The translations under genes were made by a program, and so were the position numbers. Source: Bacteroidota bacterium (GTDB lineage: Bacteria > Bacteroidota > Bacteroidia > UBA7662 > CANHCV01). From it: 18,168 nt of DNA. Position 1 is the first letter of the stretch; each line of letters starts with the position of its first letter. The DNA is taken from the NCBI GenBank assembly GCA_027488715.1, contig JAIYBD010000083.1, positions 1 to 18,168 of the forward strand, in the 5' to 3' direction. This document shows positions 7,139 through 15,943 of the stretch, in pieces. The notes under the pieces are model-generated. The model did no database searches, was not told the origin of the DNA, and saw nothing but the letters and a program-made list of their open reading frames with translations.

Positions 7139-9052
7139 ATGAGCTATCCCTACCAAATTCATTCCTACGAGCAATACCAACAAGAATACCAACGAAGTGT
7201 AGAAAATCCTGAAGCTTTTTGGGAGCAGATTGCTGGGGAATTTATTTGGAGAAAGCCATTTGATATCGTGCTTGACTGGGATTTTAAGGAAGGTAAAACC
7301 GCTTGGTTTTTGGGCGGCCAACTGAACATCACCGAAAATGCCCTCGATCGGCACGTGGCCACCCAACCCGATGCCGTTGCACTCGTCTGGGAACCCAACG
7401 ACCCTTCCAAAGAAACGATAAGCCTAACCTACCGCGAACTCCAACATCGGGTAATGCAATTAGGGCATGTACTTAAAAAGAAGGGAATTGGGAAAGGTGA
7501 TCGCGTTTGCATTTCCATGGGCATGGTTCCCGAATTGGCGATCGCCGTGTTGGCTTGTGCACGAATTGGAGCCGTTCATTCGGTTATTTTTGGTGGATTC
7601 TCGGCCCAAAGCATTGCCGATCGAATTCAAGATGCCCAGGCCTCGGCCGTGATTACCTGCGACGGTGCTGCCCGAGGTGCCAAAGACATTCCCTTAAAAA
7701 GTGTGGTCGACGAAGCTTTGCTTCAATGCCCATCTGTTCATTCGGTTATCGTGCTCGCCCACACCCAAACCCCTTGCAGCATAATGGCTGGACGAGATTT
7801 CTGGTGGGCGAATGAAATTGCTGAAATAGAGAAAGCTGGAAGTCCGTTTTTACCCGCTGAGGTGATGGATTCTGAAGATCCCTTGTTCATTCTGTACACT
7901 TCCGGTTCAACCGGCAAACCCAAGGGAGTTGTTCATACTACGGCCGGCTACATGGTTTGGGCCGCCTACACCTTTGTGAATGTTTTCCAGTACCAGCCGG
8001 GGCAGATTCATTTCTGCACGGCCGATATCGGCTGGATTACGGGCCACAGCTACATCGTTTACGGTCCGTTGTTAGCAGGTGGAACTTCTTTGATGTTTGA
8101 AGGAATTCCCACCTACCCCGATGCCGGAAGATTCTGGGAAATCGTAGAAAAGCACCGGGTAAATATTCTTTACACGGCTCCAACGGCCATCCGCAGTTTA
8201 ATGGGGTTTGGAACAGAGCCCATCGAGGGAAAAGATTTGTCTTCCTTACGCGTTCTCGGAAGTGTGGGTGAACCCATCAACGAAGAGGCATGGCATTGGT
8301 ACGACGAACACATTGGAAAGAGAAATTCTCCGATCGTGGATACGTGGTGGCAAACGGAAACGGGAGGCATTTTGATCAGTAATTTGGCTGGTGTAACGCC
8401 CTCAAAACCGGCTTTCGCAACCTTGCCTTTGCCGGGAGTGCAACCGGTTTTGGTGGATGAACATGGCCATGAAATTGAAGGTAACGGGGTAAGTGGGAAC
8501 TTGTGCATCCGTTTCCCTTGGCCGGGCATCATCCGAACAACCTACGGGGATCATGAACGCTGCAAAAGCACCTATTTTTCGGTATATCCCAACTTGTATT
8601 TTACGGGCGATGGATGCCTGCGTGACGAAAACGGGAATTACCGAATTACAGGAAGGGTGGACGATGTTTTAAACGTAAGCGGACACCGCATCGGCACGGC
8701 GGAGGTCGAAAATGCCATCAACGCCCACAAAGGGGTGGTAGAAAGTGCCGTGGTGGGTTTTCCGCACGATATCAAAGGCCAAGGAATTTATGCATTTGTT
8801 ATTTTTCCGGGCTCGGAAATTGGGGTGGAGGAAAACCGAAAGGACATCTTATCGACCGTTACCAAAGTGATCGGCCCGATTGCGAAACCCGATAAAATCC
8901 AATTTGTTTCGGGCCTTCCCAAAACGCGTTCCGGGAAAATCATGCGACGAATTCTTCGGAAAATCGCTGAAGGGGAATTAGGGAACTTAGGCGATACCAC
9001 CACCCTACTCGATCCGTCGGTGGTGGATGAAATAAAAGATGGTCGGATTTAA
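7139..9052 (+). CDS. acs: Acetyl-CoA synthetase (AMP-forming)
   Basis: The 637-residue protein joins acetate, ATP and CoA to acetyl-CoA, AMP and pyrophosphate in the cytoplasm. The N-terminal ACAS region contains YQEEYQRSVENPEAFW-like sequence. The adenylate-forming core has the P-loop YTSGSTGKPKG (about 258-268), followed by DIGWITGHSYIVYGPL and DTWWQTETGG. The C-terminal domain has YFTGDG, GRVDDVLNVSGHRIGTAEVE and the lysine motif PKTRSGKIMRR. Lys600 is the position acetylated (and so inactivated) in Salmonella Acs. The length is normal (about 650). The closely matching N-terminus supports the start. The gene stands alone on this strand, divergent from the repeat-protein gene across about 120 bp. 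Its TAA shares the bases TTAA with the stop codon of the converging gene. Confidence 0.96.
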   Translation: MSYPYQIHSYEQYQQEYQRSVENPEAFWEQIAGEFIWRKPFDIVLDWDFKEGKTAWFLGGQLNITENALDRHVATQPDAVALVWEPNDPSKETISLTYRELQHRVMQLGHVLKKKGIGKGDRVCISMGMVPELAIAVLACARIGAVHSVIFGGFSAQSIADRIQDAQASAVITCDGAARGAKDIPLKSVVDEALLQCPSVHSVIVLAHTQTPCSIMAGRDFWWANEIAEIEKAGSPFLPAEVMDSEDPLFILYTSGSTGKPKGVVHTTAGYMVWAAYTFVNVFQYQPGQIHFCTADIGWITGHSYIVYGPLLAGGTSLMFEGIPTYPDAGRFWEIVEKHRVNILYTAPTAIRSLMGFGTEPIEGKDLSSLRVLGSVGEPINEEAWHWYDEHIGKRNSPIVDTWWQTETGGILISNLAGVTPSKPAFATLPLPGVQPVLVDEHGHEIEGNGVSGNLCIRFPWPGIIRTTYGDHERCKSTYFSVYPNLYFTGDGCLRDENGNYRITGRVDDVLNVSGHRIGTAEVENAINAHKGVVESAVVGFPHDIKGQGIYAFVIFPGSEIGVEENRKDILSTVTKVIGPIAKPDKIQFVSGLPKTRSGKIMRRILRKIAEGELGNLGDTTTLLDPSVVDEIKDGRI

Positions 9053-9810
9053 TCCAACGTTGTTTTTTCTTCTTTTTCCAAAATTTCCCAACCCATCCAA
9101 TTCAATTCCAACACCAAACCCATGGGTTTAGGGGTTTCTGGATTCGGAATTTGCCATCCGGCACAAAGCTGAAGATGGGGCGTAGCATTCCACATACCTC
9201 CCAAAACAGCAACCGAGGCATCATTACTTCCGCTTACCCAATCGCCCATAAGGTACCATCGATCGTTAATTTTCAATTCATAACCCATCATCATTCCAAG
9301 CCGATTTCCTTGACCAACGTACATGGGTGTAGTTTGATAGAGGCCCGCTACTACCCGACTGTGATGATGGTTGAAATGAAAAACTCCTAAAGCATAATTG
9401 AAGTAATTGATTTCTTTGTTCGAAATACGTCGACTTAAATTGTAACCAATTTGTGTCCCAAAATTGACATCAATATTTGACGATAAATGAAACTGTTTTT
9501 GGATAGTACCCATCAAAATAGGATAAAGTGCCCTTTTTTCGGGTCGGTCATTGTGTAAAATCCTCCACTCCGGTGCGAAGTAAAATCCTTTTCCAACCAA
9601 GTTAATTCCCACATCCCAGCCCTTATCTAATCCATACACAAAATGAGATTTCGATTCCATTTTGTTGGAGTAGAGGTTGAATTGATGTTGGTAAAACCCT
9701 TTGCCTTTCCGAGTGATATCACCCGATGGAATATTGAATAAATTCTGTTGAGCAACTGAAAAAATGGGTAACGAGAAAAGAAATAAAAAAAGAAGTTTTA
9801 AGGGTTTCAT
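9049..9810 (-). CDS. Exported protein, probable outer-membrane beta-barrel, unknown function
   Basis: The 253-residue product has a signal peptide (MKPLKLLFLFLFSLPIFSVA-Q). The mature part begins NLFNIPSGDITRKGKGFYQHQFN and continues in alternating amphipathic strands rich in Gly, Tyr, Trp and Asn, typical of a small outer-membrane barrel. Later segments such as GKGFYFAPEWRI, NHHHSRVVAGLYQTTPMYVGQGNRLGMMMGYELKIN and WYLMGDWVSG look like successive strands with turns. No family was recognised with confidence. The frame is open to a TTG at 9828, but the ATG at 9810 fits the signal peptide, and an exact -7 box lies 15 bp upstream. The gene converges on acs with overlapping stop codons (TTAA at 9049-9052) and leaves no room for a terminator between them. 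Confidence 0.8.
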   Translation of the reverse strand: MKPLKLLFLFLFSLPIFSVAQQNLFNIPSGDITRKGKGFYQHQFNLYSNKMESKSHFVYGLDKGWDVGINLVGKGFYFAPEWRILHNDRPEKRALYPILMGTIQKQFHLSSNIDVNFGTQIGYNLSRRISNKEINYFNYALGVFHFNHHHSRVVAGLYQTTPMYVGQGNRLGMMMGYELKINDRWYLMGDWVSGSNDASVAVLGGMWNATPHLQLCAGWQIPNPETPKPMGLVLELNWMGWEILEKEEKTTLD

Positions 9811-9825
9811 AAACGAAATTTGGCG

Positions 9826-9833
9826 CAAAATTA
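9826..9833 (-). promoter_or_regulatory. Candidate -7 box for the barrel-like gene
   Basis: On the minus strand TAATTTTG matches TAnnTTTG exactly and lies 15 bp before the ATG at 9810. No TTG was found at the expected -33 distance, so only half of the promoter is supported. Confidence 0.35.
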
Positions 9834-9915
9834 CCTAGTTTAACGCACACCCGTTCTACTTTGTTCGCTTAGAAATGCTTAACAAAAGGTTAATGCTGAT
9901 GGTGCTCATCTTTTC

Positions 9916-9949
9916 TTGAAAAATCAAAATGAAATATGGATTATTTTTG
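9916..9949 (+). promoter_or_regulatory. Candidate promoter for the NTF2-like gene and mce
   Basis: TATTTTTG (9942-9949) matches TAnnTTTG, and a TTG lies at 9916-9918, 23 bp upstream, at the long end of the accepted spacing. The box ends 3 bp before the ATG at 9953. If used, it would produce a leaderless message and exclude the in-frame upstream ATG at 9929. Confidence 0.4.
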
Positions 9950-9952
9950 AGC

Positions 9953-10399
9953 ATGAAATCGTTGTTTTTCCTCTTGTTTTTTGGATTGGGGATGGGAGTT
10001 GCTAAAGCGCAAACTGCCCCATCGGATTCGCTGATGATTCGCGAAGTGATTGGCAGTTTCTTCCAAGGAATGCACAAAAACGACACCAATTTGGTGAAGC
10101 AAAATTGTTGTTTTGCCCCCGATTTCAAACACATCACAGGAAAAATGCCTCGATTTCGACAGGAAAGTTTCCAAGGCTTTTTGGACTTCGTTGGCAATCC
10201 GAAATACCTTGGAAAAATCGATGAGCGAAACAGCATCGGAAGCATTCAAATTTCCGGCCCCATGGCGGTCGTTTGGTGTCCGTACGAATTTTACATGGAC
10301 GGTAAATTTTCCCACAAAGGCGTGAACTCCATCACCTTAATCAAATCGGGTCGGGAAGGATGGAAAATTTGCGGATTGATCGACACTCGAGAAAAATAA
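9953..10399 (+). CDS. Exported NTF2-like (SnoaL/DUF4440-type) protein
   Basis: The 148-residue protein has a signal peptide (MKSLFFLLFFGLGMGVAKA-Q). The mature sequence SDSLMIREVIGSFFQGMHKNDTNLVKQNCCFAPDFKHI is typical of the first helices of the NTF2-like fold. The C-terminal strands include PMAVVWCPYEFYMDGKFSHKGVNSITLIKSGREGWKICGLIDTR, again the family pattern (cone-shaped sheet, final Trp-Lys-Ile strand). Such proteins bind small ligands or serve as simple enzymes; no catalytic residues can be assigned. The frame also contains an ATG at 9929, but the signal peptide starts at 9953. The methylmalonyl-CoA epimerase gene begins 4 bp after this stop, so the two are very likely co-transcribed. 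A metabolic link is not obvious, because this protein is exported and the epimerase is cytoplasmic. Confidence 0.85.
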   Translation: MKSLFFLLFFGLGMGVAKAQTAPSDSLMIREVIGSFFQGMHKNDTNLVKQNCCFAPDFKHITGKMPRFRQESFQGFLDFVGNPKYLGKIDERNSIGSIQISGPMAVVWCPYEFYMDGKFSHKGVNSITLIKSGREGWKICGLIDTREK

Positions 10400-10403
10400 G
10401 AAC

Positions 10404-10808
10404 ATGGTAGGAAAAATTGAGCATATTGGCATTGCCGTTAAGGATTTAGACGCAGCCAACGAAGTATATTCCAAGCTTTTAGGAGTTGAACCTTACAAAT
10501 CGGAAGGCGTGGAGAGCGAAGGCGTCATGACGTCTTTTTTTCAGACTGGGGTGAATAAAATTGAATTGTTGGCAGCCACGAATTCCGACTCGGCCATTGC
10601 AAAATTCATCGATAAAAAAGGGGAAGGCATCCACCACATCGCTTTTCATGTGGATGATATTTACGCCGAAATGGATCGTTTGCGCAAAGAAGGATTTGTG
10701 TTGTTGAACGAAGAACCCAAGATGGGTGCCGACAATAAACTCATTTGTTTTGTACATCCCAAGGGCACCCACGGCGTTTTGGTAGAGCTTTGCCAAGAAC
10801 GGAAATAA
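10404..10808 (+). CDS. mce: Methylmalonyl-CoA epimerase
   Basis: The 134-residue protein is a vicinal-oxygen-chelate (glyoxalase/bleomycin-resistance) protein of the normal length for methylmalonyl-CoA epimerase. It interconverts the (R) and (S) forms of methylmalonyl-CoA between propionyl-CoA carboxylation and methylmalonyl-CoA mutase, or in the reverse direction toward propionate. The diagnostic parts are IEHIGIAVKDLDAA at the start, GVNKIELL, GEGIHHIAFHVDDI and the final HPKGTHGVLVEL. Likely metal ligands are His7, Gln47, His78 and Glu128, placed as in the two beta-alpha-beta-beta-beta modules. There is no signal peptide. The gene begins 4 bp after the NTF2-like gene. Its stop codon overlaps the T-run side of the terminator that serves the opposing minus-strand cluster. 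Confidence 0.94.
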   Translation: MVGKIEHIGIAVKDLDAANEVYSKLLGVEPYKSEGVESEGVMTSFFQTGVNKIELLAATNSDSAIAKFIDKKGEGIHHIAFHVDDIYAEMDRLRKEGFVLLNEEPKMGADNKLICFVHPKGTHGVLVELCQERK

Positions 10809-10837
10809 AAAGGGGCGTTTCCGGATGGAAACACCCC
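10805..10837 (-). terminator. Intrinsic terminator of the minus-strand cluster
   Basis: GGGGCGTTTCC (10812-10822) pairs with GGAAACACCCC (10827-10837) with one C-A mismatch and a 4-base loop. Read on the minus strand, the hairpin is followed by TTTTTATTT, which makes it a terminator 27 bp after the stop of the last cluster gene. On the plus strand no T run follows, so it serves mce less well. Confidence 0.75.
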
Positions 10838-10863
10838 CTGGCAAAAACCAGCTCTATATCACC

Positions 10864-11490
10864 TTAGAACTTTCGAGATACGCACAACCGGAAACGCGTA
10901 ATGGAACTGGGAAAATCCAAATACCGGAAAATGGTGTAAAACTCCCCATCGGTTTGGTATCTGAATCCCAAGCCGATGCTCGGCTCAATCATCCATTGCT
11001 CCTTTCGATCCATCCATTTGTACCCCAGTCGCAACTGCGTGACTTGTTCTACACGAACGGTAGTCGTATCGAAAAAATATCCGAGTTGCGGAAAAACGGT
11101 GTCGCGCAATCGGGTGTGCAACACATTGGAATACCGTTGGAATTGAATTCCCATGAACGGACCTGTTCGGTTTGTTCGGTTGTATAAATACTGCCTGTAT
11201 TCGGCCCCAATCACCCTTTTCCTCCTCAATTCATCGGCTTGAATGTGGGCAATCGGCCCGATGTTGTACTCGTTGTACCACCCCCAACCGGCACTCCAAA
11301 CCACGGTTTGTGCAGGAAAGATAGCTCGGTGCTCCCAACCTAATTCAAACATTTTATTGTTCTTGGGAATCATCCCTGCCACATCAGCCCTTAACCAAAT
11401 TCCCTTGGATGAAGAAGGTCCGATGGAGGGCGATTGTGCCAATGACCACCCTGAAATAAGTACAAAAAGAAGAAGAAAATTGAATTTCAT
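10864..11490 (-). CDS. Exported protein, probable small outer-membrane beta-barrel, unknown function
   Basis: The 208-residue protein has a signal peptide (MKFNFLLLFVLISGWSLA-Q). The mature part shows barrel-like strands such as KGIWLRADVAGM, MFELGWEHRAIF, GPFMGIQFQRYSN, TQLRLGYKWM and EPSIGLGFRYQ, and the protein ends in Phe, as many outer-membrane proteins do. It recalls DUF3575-type barrels, but this is not certain. The open frame extends upstream to 11763 inside the preceding gene; the ATG at 11490 is chosen because it begins the signal peptide and sits 2 bp after that gene's stop (TAA-CC-ATG). This indicates translational coupling with the large hydrolase gene, and a possible role in its secretion or surface anchoring is inference only. 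A terminator follows the gene. Confidence 0.8.
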   Translation of the reverse strand: MKFNFLLLFVLISGWSLAQSPSIGPSSSKGIWLRADVAGMIPKNNKMFELGWEHRAIFPAQTVVWSAGWGWYNEYNIGPIAHIQADELRRKRVIGAEYRQYLYNRTNRTGPFMGIQFQRYSNVLHTRLRDTVFPQLGYFFDTTTVRVEQVTQLRLGYKWMDRKEQWMIEPSIGLGFRYQTDGEFYTIFRYLDFPSSITRFRLCVSRKF

Positions 11491-11492
11491 GG

Positions 11493-14400
11493 TTATGGAA
11501 TAAGTAAGGTACACTTTTGATGGGCAGTTACGAAGAAATACATTCCGGGTGGAAGTTCCAAGTTGGAAATAGCGGAATCCATCAAAATTCCTTCTTTTAC
11601 ACTTCTTCCTTGGATATCGATGATTCTGAAGGAATCGCCCAACTTTGCTCCGGAAAGCAACACCGTTCCGTTTATCCATGTGGCGATCACGGGGGTAGAT
11701 GCTAGCTCGGTGGGCGCAAAAGAGAAACGTCGTTTGCGAAGAGCGGGTAGCTGAGATCGACACAAGGCTAAACTATCTTCGAAGGCCGAGCGATGAAGAA
11801 GTCCAGAAATAAACTGCTCTTCCGCTCGGCAAACGCAACTCCAATACTCCGATTCGGCCAGCTGAGCAGATGAAGCTTGGGAGCGCATCTGCATCAACAA
11901 TTGCTGAGCATAATCGTAATGTTCGGCCAAACGGTACACCTGGGCTTTTTCTAAATCGTAGGCTGAAGCTTCTTCCAATTCGGCGGCCATCACTTTTTCT
12001 TGTTTAAGATCATCCAAGATATTCACCAATTGATTGACGGTAGCATTGGGCAAGGTGCCAAATTGTGCCCGATTGTATTGCAAAAGCTGATCTTCAAACG
12101 CCATGGCCAACCAATTCATCGCCAATTTTTCGGCCAATTCAATGGCTACAGCATTATCGTTGGAATAAGAAATCGGACGGTCTTCCAACAGCTGAAGAAG
12201 ATCGTGAAGGGATTTCAAATTGGAGATAGAATCAAAATGAATTGATGCGTCTAAAACCAAGGATAACAACAATTCCGAAAATTCTCCAGAGGTTCCATTG
12301 CTCACAACATGGGAGGTTGTTAATCTGCTCATTTGATCAACAAATCGTTCGATGTGGGCCTTTTGAGCAGAATTTCTACAAGAGTTGGAAGCCAAATTCA
12401 AGAAAGAACCCGAGGTAAAAGCTGGCACAAACTGCTGATTTCTTGCACTCCAATAAGCGAAGGCATGATTCGTAGAAGGATGTGGCGGATTCAATAATAA
12501 GCGAGTTGGGATGAAGTTCGAATCTACCCGAAGCATGGGAACCCCTTGATTCCATTGGAAGGAATGGCTATCGACCAAGGTGCCATCCATCAATTGATCC
12601 TGAATTCCGTTGAAATCATTCAATCCACCAATCAATTGAACCGATCTTGCATCGTCCAAACTTAGGGCCACCTTTCCTTGAAAGACATTGGCGGCTCCTT
12701 TGCCCATTTCAACCATTCCATCTTTTTGAATTATGCAAGTTCCCAATCCTGAGAAACGATTGCATGAAAAGACCGATTGCGTTGATTGGGCTTGAACTCC
12801 CACTTGCGATGCGTTTCCAGAGATGGAGTTGGATTGACACACCAACGATGCGGTATTTTGACCGAGGAAATCAATGGCCACCCGGTTGTTTTGGAATTGA
12901 TTCCCGTCGAGCAGGGTGGCCATTTCGGCATCTCTTCCTTTGTAACCGATGAGGTTATTGGAAAAGGTATTTTGATAGCACCGGGTTCCTTTCCCAACCG
13001 CTTCCAGGCCAATGGCATTATTGAGGAATTGGCAACGTAACACTTTGGCCGATTGAATGGCCGTTTTTTGATGAATGATCAATCCCGATGCTCCGTTTTC
13101 AAAGACATTTCGATGAAGAATGGAGGCAGAAGTTGAGAAAATTTGAACGCCCCGATGGGTACCGGCACCGTTCCAAGCCGAAGTAAATCTCGAATCTTTA
13201 AGGATGCAGGGCGATTGAATCACCAAGCAGGAAGAATGGCCTAAAAGCACCGTCGCCTGATCAAATTGGGCAATTTTTAAATTAGATGGCAACTCCAAAT
13301 GGGCTCCATCGGAAATTTCGAGGTGGACCCGTGCATCCATTTTCCAGGAACATCCGGCACCGGCACGAATGGCATTTCGAATTCCCGTATCGACCGAATA
13401 AACCATCTTCCCCGAGCCGATCAATTCAAAAGTAGCCGAATCTTCCAATCGAACCAGGGAATTGATCGATAAAAGTGCATGCGATCCATTCAATTCGATG
13501 CGGGCTCCAGGATGAAGAATGAGTGCCGAGCCAGGTTCGAAAATCAATTCGGAATAATCTTCTATTTTCAAGATCGAACCTGGTTTTAGTTCCATGATGG
13601 AACCCTCGGAAAGTTTAACTTTCGCATTGTTGGGGAAGGGGGTTCCATTTTGTTCTCCCAATTGAAGCGTTCCCCCCGACTCTACCAACCACGTATGCCC
13701 ACAGCTGGAAAATTCTGTTTTGATGTTACGAAACACTGTGGGCCCTCCGAATTGCATTCCATAATTCACTTTTTGAAACCCATTAATCCAAAAAGTACCA
13801 CCGTTTTGGATCACTACGTCGTGAGCAATTCGAGTATCCGCTGCCAAGTTGAACTGTGCACCTTGTGCATTGGGCAAAAGCAGCGGAACAGAATCCAAAT
13901 GTTCTTGCAATAAGGCATACAAGGGCGTGGATGTGCGGGAATTTACCGTTACATGCCTTTCGTTGGTGTCCGACAAATGAACTACATGTTGGAAAACCGC
14001 ATTTGGACGTCCGACCAAGGACGCTGTTGGGTTGGCAGAATAATCGAAGAGCGCACTTTGAGCGGGAATAAAGCTGTGGGTTTCGTATTCTTCTCGATCA
14101 AATTGAACATGGGTTCCAAAAGCTTCATTCAATCCATCTAACAAATCTTTTCCTGTTTCCGCTTTTCCTCCTGGGGTAAATTCATAGTATTGAGCATCGC
14201 TTCGAAATGCCCATTGGGCAAAATGAGGTGGCGCTAAACGATTGATTTTTGCATACATCACCTGCTGGTTAGGCTGGGTGGTGTCGTTCACCCAAAGATC
14301 TGTTTTCAGTTGATTTTTGTGATCGAAATCGAAGTGCTTTTCATTGGGATACAGCGGAATCAAATGTCCGTTGGTGGCCCCATTCGTGATGGCCACATTT

Positions 14401-15926
14401 TTGGTTTTTTGAGGGAACCCTGTTTGAAATTGTTTCTGATGCCACTTTTGGCGAACTTGAACGGCGCTGCCCAACGTATCGATGTGGTTCACCAACATCT
14501 GCATGGCAGCGGGCACCATCACGTTTTCATTGAATTTCTTTTCGGAAGAATAACTCCCGAAGCCCAAATAACGCAGGAGCCCTTGGTAATTGATGGGGAT
14601 ATTGGCTCCCAAATGCGGGCTATCGAAACTTACCCATGTGCCCACACAGTGTCGAATGCCCGCATCCTCCAGTTTTTTCAAGGCATATCGACTGGTGAGT
14701 CCACCCATGCTGGCGCCAATCAACAAGATGTCAGCTGATTTAGAAGGCAGGCTACTTAAATAACCCAAACAAGAAGCCAACGCTTGGGCATTCGCCTCAA
14801 TTTCCTCGGCCCCGTTTTTGAAATCCACAATGATCAAATCAAAACCCAAGGCTAAAATTGAATCTGCCAAATGTTTGAAACCTACAAGTTGAAGGTAATT
14901 ATTTCCAGTATCTAGATAATTGATTGATTGAATAAATCCGCTTCTCAAATTTGCACCGATGGTGCCGTAACGCATCGGTTCCAGATTGGGGTTGGGATCG
15001 TATCCTTCCACAAAAACCACGGGTTTTCGAATCACCGAATCTTCGGTTGGAGAGAAATGGTACATGCGGGCCTCACCTGATCGGGAATGCACCCGAGAGG
15101 CATGAAAGCCTTGCACGGTGCTCCACGGTATGGTGTTGGTGGGAAGGAATTGGTTCATTCGTTGGAGGGTTGCGAAATCCATCCCGAAGGCCAATTTTCG
15201 AACCACCACTTGCGCAGAATCTCCCCAACGAAAGAGCAGATATCCGGGATGATTCATTTGCCGCAAATCTGAACCCAAAATACGGTTGGGTACCACTGGT
15301 ATCCAACCCCTCCCGTCGAAGAAATTGATTTCCATGTTTTCTACACGCCCGTTCCCTCGATGGTAAATGCTGGAATCGGGAAGAACCCATTGAATAAGGG
15401 GAGAATACCGATTCGCAACAGAATCATACGGAGGTTGAAATGCGGTAATTCCAGCAAATTGCGCATGGAAGGGGAGGTAAATCGAGGTATCTGCCCATGA
15501 CTGGGGAGTCCAACGTCCTTGGCTATCCAAAAACAATCTGCCGTCGATGGCGGCCGAAGTATCGATGTGGTTCATTTCCACGTCGACCAAGGATAAAAAG
15601 CTGATTCCTTGATAGGCCAATGCATTTTCTTTCTTTTCTTTCCAAGCTAATCCAGGAATCAGGTTAGCCTGGGCAGAGGGTGCAATTTGCCGAATGGCAT
15701 GAGCCCCATCGTACCAGTGGTTGGTGGTAAATACCTTGGAGGTGTCGTTCCCTTTTTGAATCAAGTAAGGGAAAATGTGTTGATTGATGAGAAATCCGGA
15801 AGGTGCTCGAGGGGCGAGCAATTCAAATTCCGGATTTCTTCCTTGCAGGATGTGGGGATGAAACTGGGCCGTAGCGGTCCACCCCCCCAGGACTGATGCC
15901 AGTCCCAGAAGCCAATTCTTTTTCAT
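11493..15926 (-). CDS. Large secreted alpha/beta-hydrolase with beta-helix and T9SS sorting domain
   Basis: This 1477-residue protein has a signal peptide (MKKNWLLGLASVLGGWTATA-Q). After an N-terminal region of unknown fold comes a lipase-like alpha/beta-hydrolase domain (about 300-540). It has the strand PVVFVEGYDP (302-311), the nucleophile elbow GASMGG with Ser406, and VSFDSPHLGANIP, resembling the PGAP1/lipase type. The catalytic His and Asp were not assigned. Residues about 690-1130 form short repeated beta strands rich in Asn and Gly (for example NGGTFWINGFQKV, EGSIMELKPGSILKIEDYSELIFEPGSALILHPGARIEL, NVFENGASGLIIHQ), as in a right-handed parallel beta-helix. About 1150-1390 is mainly helical. 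The last 70 or so residues (SFRIIDIQGRSVKEG...LPPGMYFFV) resemble a T9SS type A sorting domain, so PorU/PorV of this window would be the expected processing pair. Substrate is unknown; an esterase acting on polymer or lipid is inference. Confidence 0.88.
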   Translation of the reverse strand: MKKNWLLGLASVLGGWTATAQFHPHILQGRNPEFELLAPRAPSGFLINQHIFPYLIQKGNDTSKVFTTNHWYDGAHAIRQIAPSAQANLIPGLAWKEKKENALAYQGISFLSLVDVEMNHIDTSAAIDGRLFLDSQGRWTPQSWADTSIYLPFHAQFAGITAFQPPYDSVANRYSPLIQWVLPDSSIYHRGNGRVENMEINFFDGRGWIPVVPNRILGSDLRQMNHPGYLLFRWGDSAQVVVRKLAFGMDFATLQRMNQFLPTNTIPWSTVQGFHASRVHSRSGEARMYHFSPTEDSVIRKPVVFVEGYDPNPNLEPMRYGTIGANLRSGFIQSINYLDTGNNYLQLVGFKHLADSILALGFDLIIVDFKNGAEEIEANAQALASCLGYLSSLPSKSADILLIGASMGGLTSRYALKKLEDAGIRHCVGTWVSFDSPHLGANIPINYQGLLRYLGFGSYSSEKKFNENVMVPAAMQMLVNHIDTLGSAVQVRQKWHQKQFQTGFPQKTKNVAITNGATNGHLIPLYPNEKHFDFDHKNQLKTDLWVNDTTQPNQQVMYAKINRLAPPHFAQWAFRSDAQYYEFTPGGKAETGKDLLDGLNEAFGTHVQFDREEYETHSFIPAQSALFDYSANPTASLVGRPNAVFQHVVHLSDTNERHVTVNSRTSTPLYALLQEHLDSVPLLLPNAQGAQFNLAADTRIAHDVVIQNGGTFWINGFQKVNYGMQFGGPTVFRNIKTEFSSCGHTWLVESGGTLQLGEQNGTPFPNNAKVKLSEGSIMELKPGSILKIEDYSELIFEPGSALILHPGARIELNGSHALLSINSLVRLEDSATFELIGSGKMVYSVDTGIRNAIRAGAGCSWKMDARVHLEISDGAHLELPSNLKIAQFDQATVLLGHSSCLVIQSPCILKDSRFTSAWNGAGTHRGVQIFSTSASILHRNVFENGASGLIIHQKTAIQSAKVLRCQFLNNAIGLEAVGKGTRCYQNTFSNNLIGYKGRDAEMATLLDGNQFQNNRVAIDFLGQNTASLVCQSNSISGNASQVGVQAQSTQSVFSCNRFSGLGTCIIQKDGMVEMGKGAANVFQGKVALSLDDARSVQLIGGLNDFNGIQDQLMDGTLVDSHSFQWNQGVPMLRVDSNFIPTRLLLNPPHPSTNHAFAYWSARNQQFVPAFTSGSFLNLASNSCRNSAQKAHIERFVDQMSRLTTSHVVSNGTSGEFSELLLSLVLDASIHFDSISNLKSLHDLLQLLEDRPISYSNDNAVAIELAEKLAMNWLAMAFEDQLLQYNRAQFGTLPNATVNQLVNILDDLKQEKVMAAELEEASAYDLEKAQVYRLAEHYDYAQQLLMQMRSQASSAQLAESEYWSCVCRAEEQFISGLLHRSAFEDSLALCRSQLPALRKRRFSFAPTELASTPVIATWINGTVLLSGAKLGDSFRIIDIQGRSVKEGILMDSAISNLELPPGMYFFVTAHQKCTLLIP

Positions 15927-15943
15927 GGTTGATGTTTTTGGTT

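Noticed and set aside
11491..11763. N-terminal extension of the 208-residue barrel-like protein into the hydrolase gene
   Set aside because: The extension lies out of frame within the hydrolase sorting domain, and a signal peptide starts at 11490.
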